A stretch of DNA of 15,969 nucleotides from PBB1 sp031390425. Its GTDB lineage: Bacteria > Pseudomonadota > Gammaproteobacteria > Burkholderiales > Burkholderiaceae_C. The stretch is from contig JANMTL010000103.1 of the NCBI GenBank assembly GCA_031390425.1, positions 1-15,969 of the forward strand, given 5' to 3'. Position 1 is the first letter of the stretch; every line of letters starts with the position of its first letter. Of the stretch, positions 14,461-15,969 are shown piece by piece. The position numbers and the translations under genes are program-made. Below the pieces are notes generated by a model, which saw only the letters and a list, made by a program, of their open reading frames with translations, was not told the DNA's origin and did no database searches.

Positions 14461-15969
14461 ATGTCGCCCCATCCGCCCACCCCGCCGGTGCCGGTCATCG
14501 CGGCGTCGACGTGGCGCGTTCGCGGCGAACCGCCGCAGGCGCTGCGCGAGCGGACCAGCGATGCCTGGCTGGCGCCGGCGCGCGCGCTGATCGACGGGCT
14601 GATCGATGCGGTGTGGCTGGTCGACCCCGACCACCTGCACATCGTCGCGGCGAACCCGGCTGCCGGTGAATTGATGGGCATCGACTCAGCCAGCCTGTGC
14701 GGGCAGGACATGCTGAGCCTAGCCGCCACGCCGGAAGACCTGGCGTTCTGGCAGGACGCGGCGCTGGGTTGGAGCGACAGCGTCGAGTCGCACACCTGGG
14801 TTCGGCGCGCCGACGACAGCCTGGTGACAGTGCACCGCCGCATCAGCCGCGTGCTGTTGCCGCCGGACAAGGCGCTGTTCATGGTCGTGATGCACGACCG
14901 CAGCCGCGAACGGCGTGCCGAAGACGAACTGGCCGACCGGCTCGCCGAGTTGACGGCCACACTTGAATCGACCCAGGACGGCATCCTGGTGACCGACACC
15001 GTCGGGCGCATCCGCAACTTCAATCAGCGTTTCGCCACGCTGTGGGAGGTGCCGGACGGCCTGCTGGCGCAACGCGACGACGACGCCATCCTGTCGTGGA
15101 TGCTGCGCCGGGTGACGGAGCCGGCGGAGTACATGCGGCGTCTGGCCGCGATCGACGGCGTTGCGCAGATGCAGGCCAGCGACACCCTCACGCTGGTCGG
15201 CGGACGGGTGCTCGAACGCGTGACGCTGCCGCAGTGCAGCCGCGGGCAGACGATCGGCCGGGTGTACTCGTTTCGCGACATCAGTGAGCGGCTCGAAGCC
15301 AACCGGCGCATCGACCTGCTGTCGCACACCGATGCGCTGACCGGTCTGCCGAATCGCCGCGCGCTGCTCGGCCGCATCGACTACGCGCTGGCGATGGCCG
15401 AGCGCGAGGGCGTGCCGTTCGCGCTGCTATTTCTGAACCTCGACCGCTTCAAGCACATCAACGACACGCTGGGCCACGGCCTGGGCGACCGGGTGCTGAT
15501 CGAAGTGGCCGAGCGGCTGCTCGGCACCTTGCGCCAGGTCGACACGATCTCGCGTCTCGGCGCCGACGAGTACGTGCTGCTGATCCACCAGGCCGACGCG
15601 CCCGGTGCCGAAGGCAGCGCGCGCCGCGTGCTTGAAGCGATGCAGCGCCCGTTCACGCTCGACGACCTCAATTTCACCGTGACCTGCAGCGTCGGCATCT
15701 CACTGCATCCGGGCGACGGCAGCAGTGCGGACGAGTTGCTGCAGGCCGCCGACAGCGCGATGAACGAAGCGCGTGAGAACGGCCGTGCCGGCTACCGCTT
15801 CCATCGGGCGCGGGCCGAGGCCACCACGAAGCTGCGCACCCGCATGAAGCTCGACCACGCGATGCGCCAGGCGCTGGCGGCCGGGCGGTTCCGGCTGCAC
15901 TACCAGCCGCAGGTCGATCTGGTGAGCGGCGAAATCGTCGGCGCCGAAGCGCTGATCCGCTGGCGCGAC
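14461..15969 (+). CDS. PAS-PAS-GGDEF-EAL protein, 3' end outside window
   Basis: The frame is open from ATG 14461 to the window edge (503 codons, no stop). Two PAS-like sensor regions lie at about 43-135 and 160-280. The GGDEF domain begins DALTGLPNRR (291-300) and ends near 440. It has N326 where the first metal-binding Asp is usual (FLNLDRFKHIND) and GADEY at 367-371 in place of GGDEF, so cyclase activity is doubtful. The c-di-GMP inhibitory site RxxD is kept (R358, D361). The EAL domain starts with YQPQVDLVSGEIVGAEALIR (E496-A497-L498); its remaining catalytic residues are beyond the window. No membrane segment is seen. The start is two bases after the HD-GYP stop; an in-frame GTG at 14455 overlaps that stop (GTGA) and is an alternative. 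Likely a c-di-GMP phosphodiesterase or sensor. Confidence 0.9.
   Translation, partial: MSPHPPTPPVPVIAASTWRVRGEPPQALRERTSDAWLAPARALIDGLIDAVWLVDPDHLHIVAANPAAGELMGIDSASLCGQDMLSLAATPEDLAFWQDAALGWSDSVESHTWVRRADDSLVTVHRRISRVLLPPDKALFMVVMHDRSRERRAEDELADRLAELTATLESTQDGILVTDTVGRIRNFNQRFATLWEVPDGLLAQRDDDAILSWMLRRVTEPAEYMRRLAAIDGVAQMQASDTLTLVGGRVLERVTLPQCSRGQTIGRVYSFRDISERLEANRRIDLLSHTDALTGLPNRRALLGRIDYALAMAEREGVPFALLFLNLDRFKHINDTLGHGLGDRVLIEVAERLLGTLRQVDTISRLGADEYVLLIHQADAPGAEGSARRVLEAMQRPFTLDDLNFTVTCSVGISLHPGDGSSADELLQAADSAMNEARENGRAGYRFHRARAEATTKLRTRMKLDHAMRQALAAGRFRLHYQPQVDLVSGEIVGAEALIRWRD

Overview
The window is high-GC DNA with short intergenic gaps, typical of a betaproteobacterium. Gene content and protein style (hemE next to priA, a DUF3391-type HD-GYP protein, a Pro/Ala-rich zinc-ribbon protein with a C-terminal cysteine motif) point to the Burkholderiales, perhaps near Rubrivivax, Leptothrix or Methylibium. 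The genus is an inference from sequence style only. I see no tRNA, rRNA, CRISPR array, insertion sequence or phage gene. Most of the window is ordinary chromosomal core.

Layout, left to right. (1) The 3' part of hemE (heme synthesis), plus strand. (2) A 375-bp gene-free spacer that is unusually AT-rich and carries a tandem pair of DnaA-box-like 9-mers. (3) priA (replication restart helicase), then a membrane-anchored zinc-ribbon protein of unknown function, both plus strand. (4) A minus-strand block, listed here in transcription order: an AEC-family permease, catalase with its own candidate LysR/OxyR-type operator and promoter, a strong intrinsic terminator, then a rubredoxin and rubredoxin reductase pair whose stop and start codons overlap. 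(5) On the plus strand, an SppA-type signal peptide peptidase, a REP-like inverted repeat, and the Rep helicase, whose ribosome-binding site lies in the right arm of that repeat. (6) A c-di-GMP turnover pair: a DUF3391/HD-GYP phosphodiesterase immediately followed by a PAS-PAS-GGDEF-EAL protein that runs off the right edge.

How the genes relate. PriA and Rep both act in replication-fork restart but sit in separate transcription units. Catalase removes hydrogen peroxide; the rubredoxin pair carries electrons from NAD(P)H to an unidentified acceptor and may belong to the same oxidative-stress response, although a terminator separates them. The last two genes almost touch and probably form one operon. 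The HD-GYP protein looks catalytically intact. The GGDEF domain of its partner has lost key active-site residues but keeps the RxxD inhibitory site, so the pair probably lowers or senses c-di-GMP. I found no obviously new multi-gene system. The points most worth a second look are the DnaA-box spacer before priA, the zinc-ribbon/Cys-tail protein, the REP-like hairpin over the rep ribosome-binding site, the operator in front of catalase, and the degenerate GGDEF domain.
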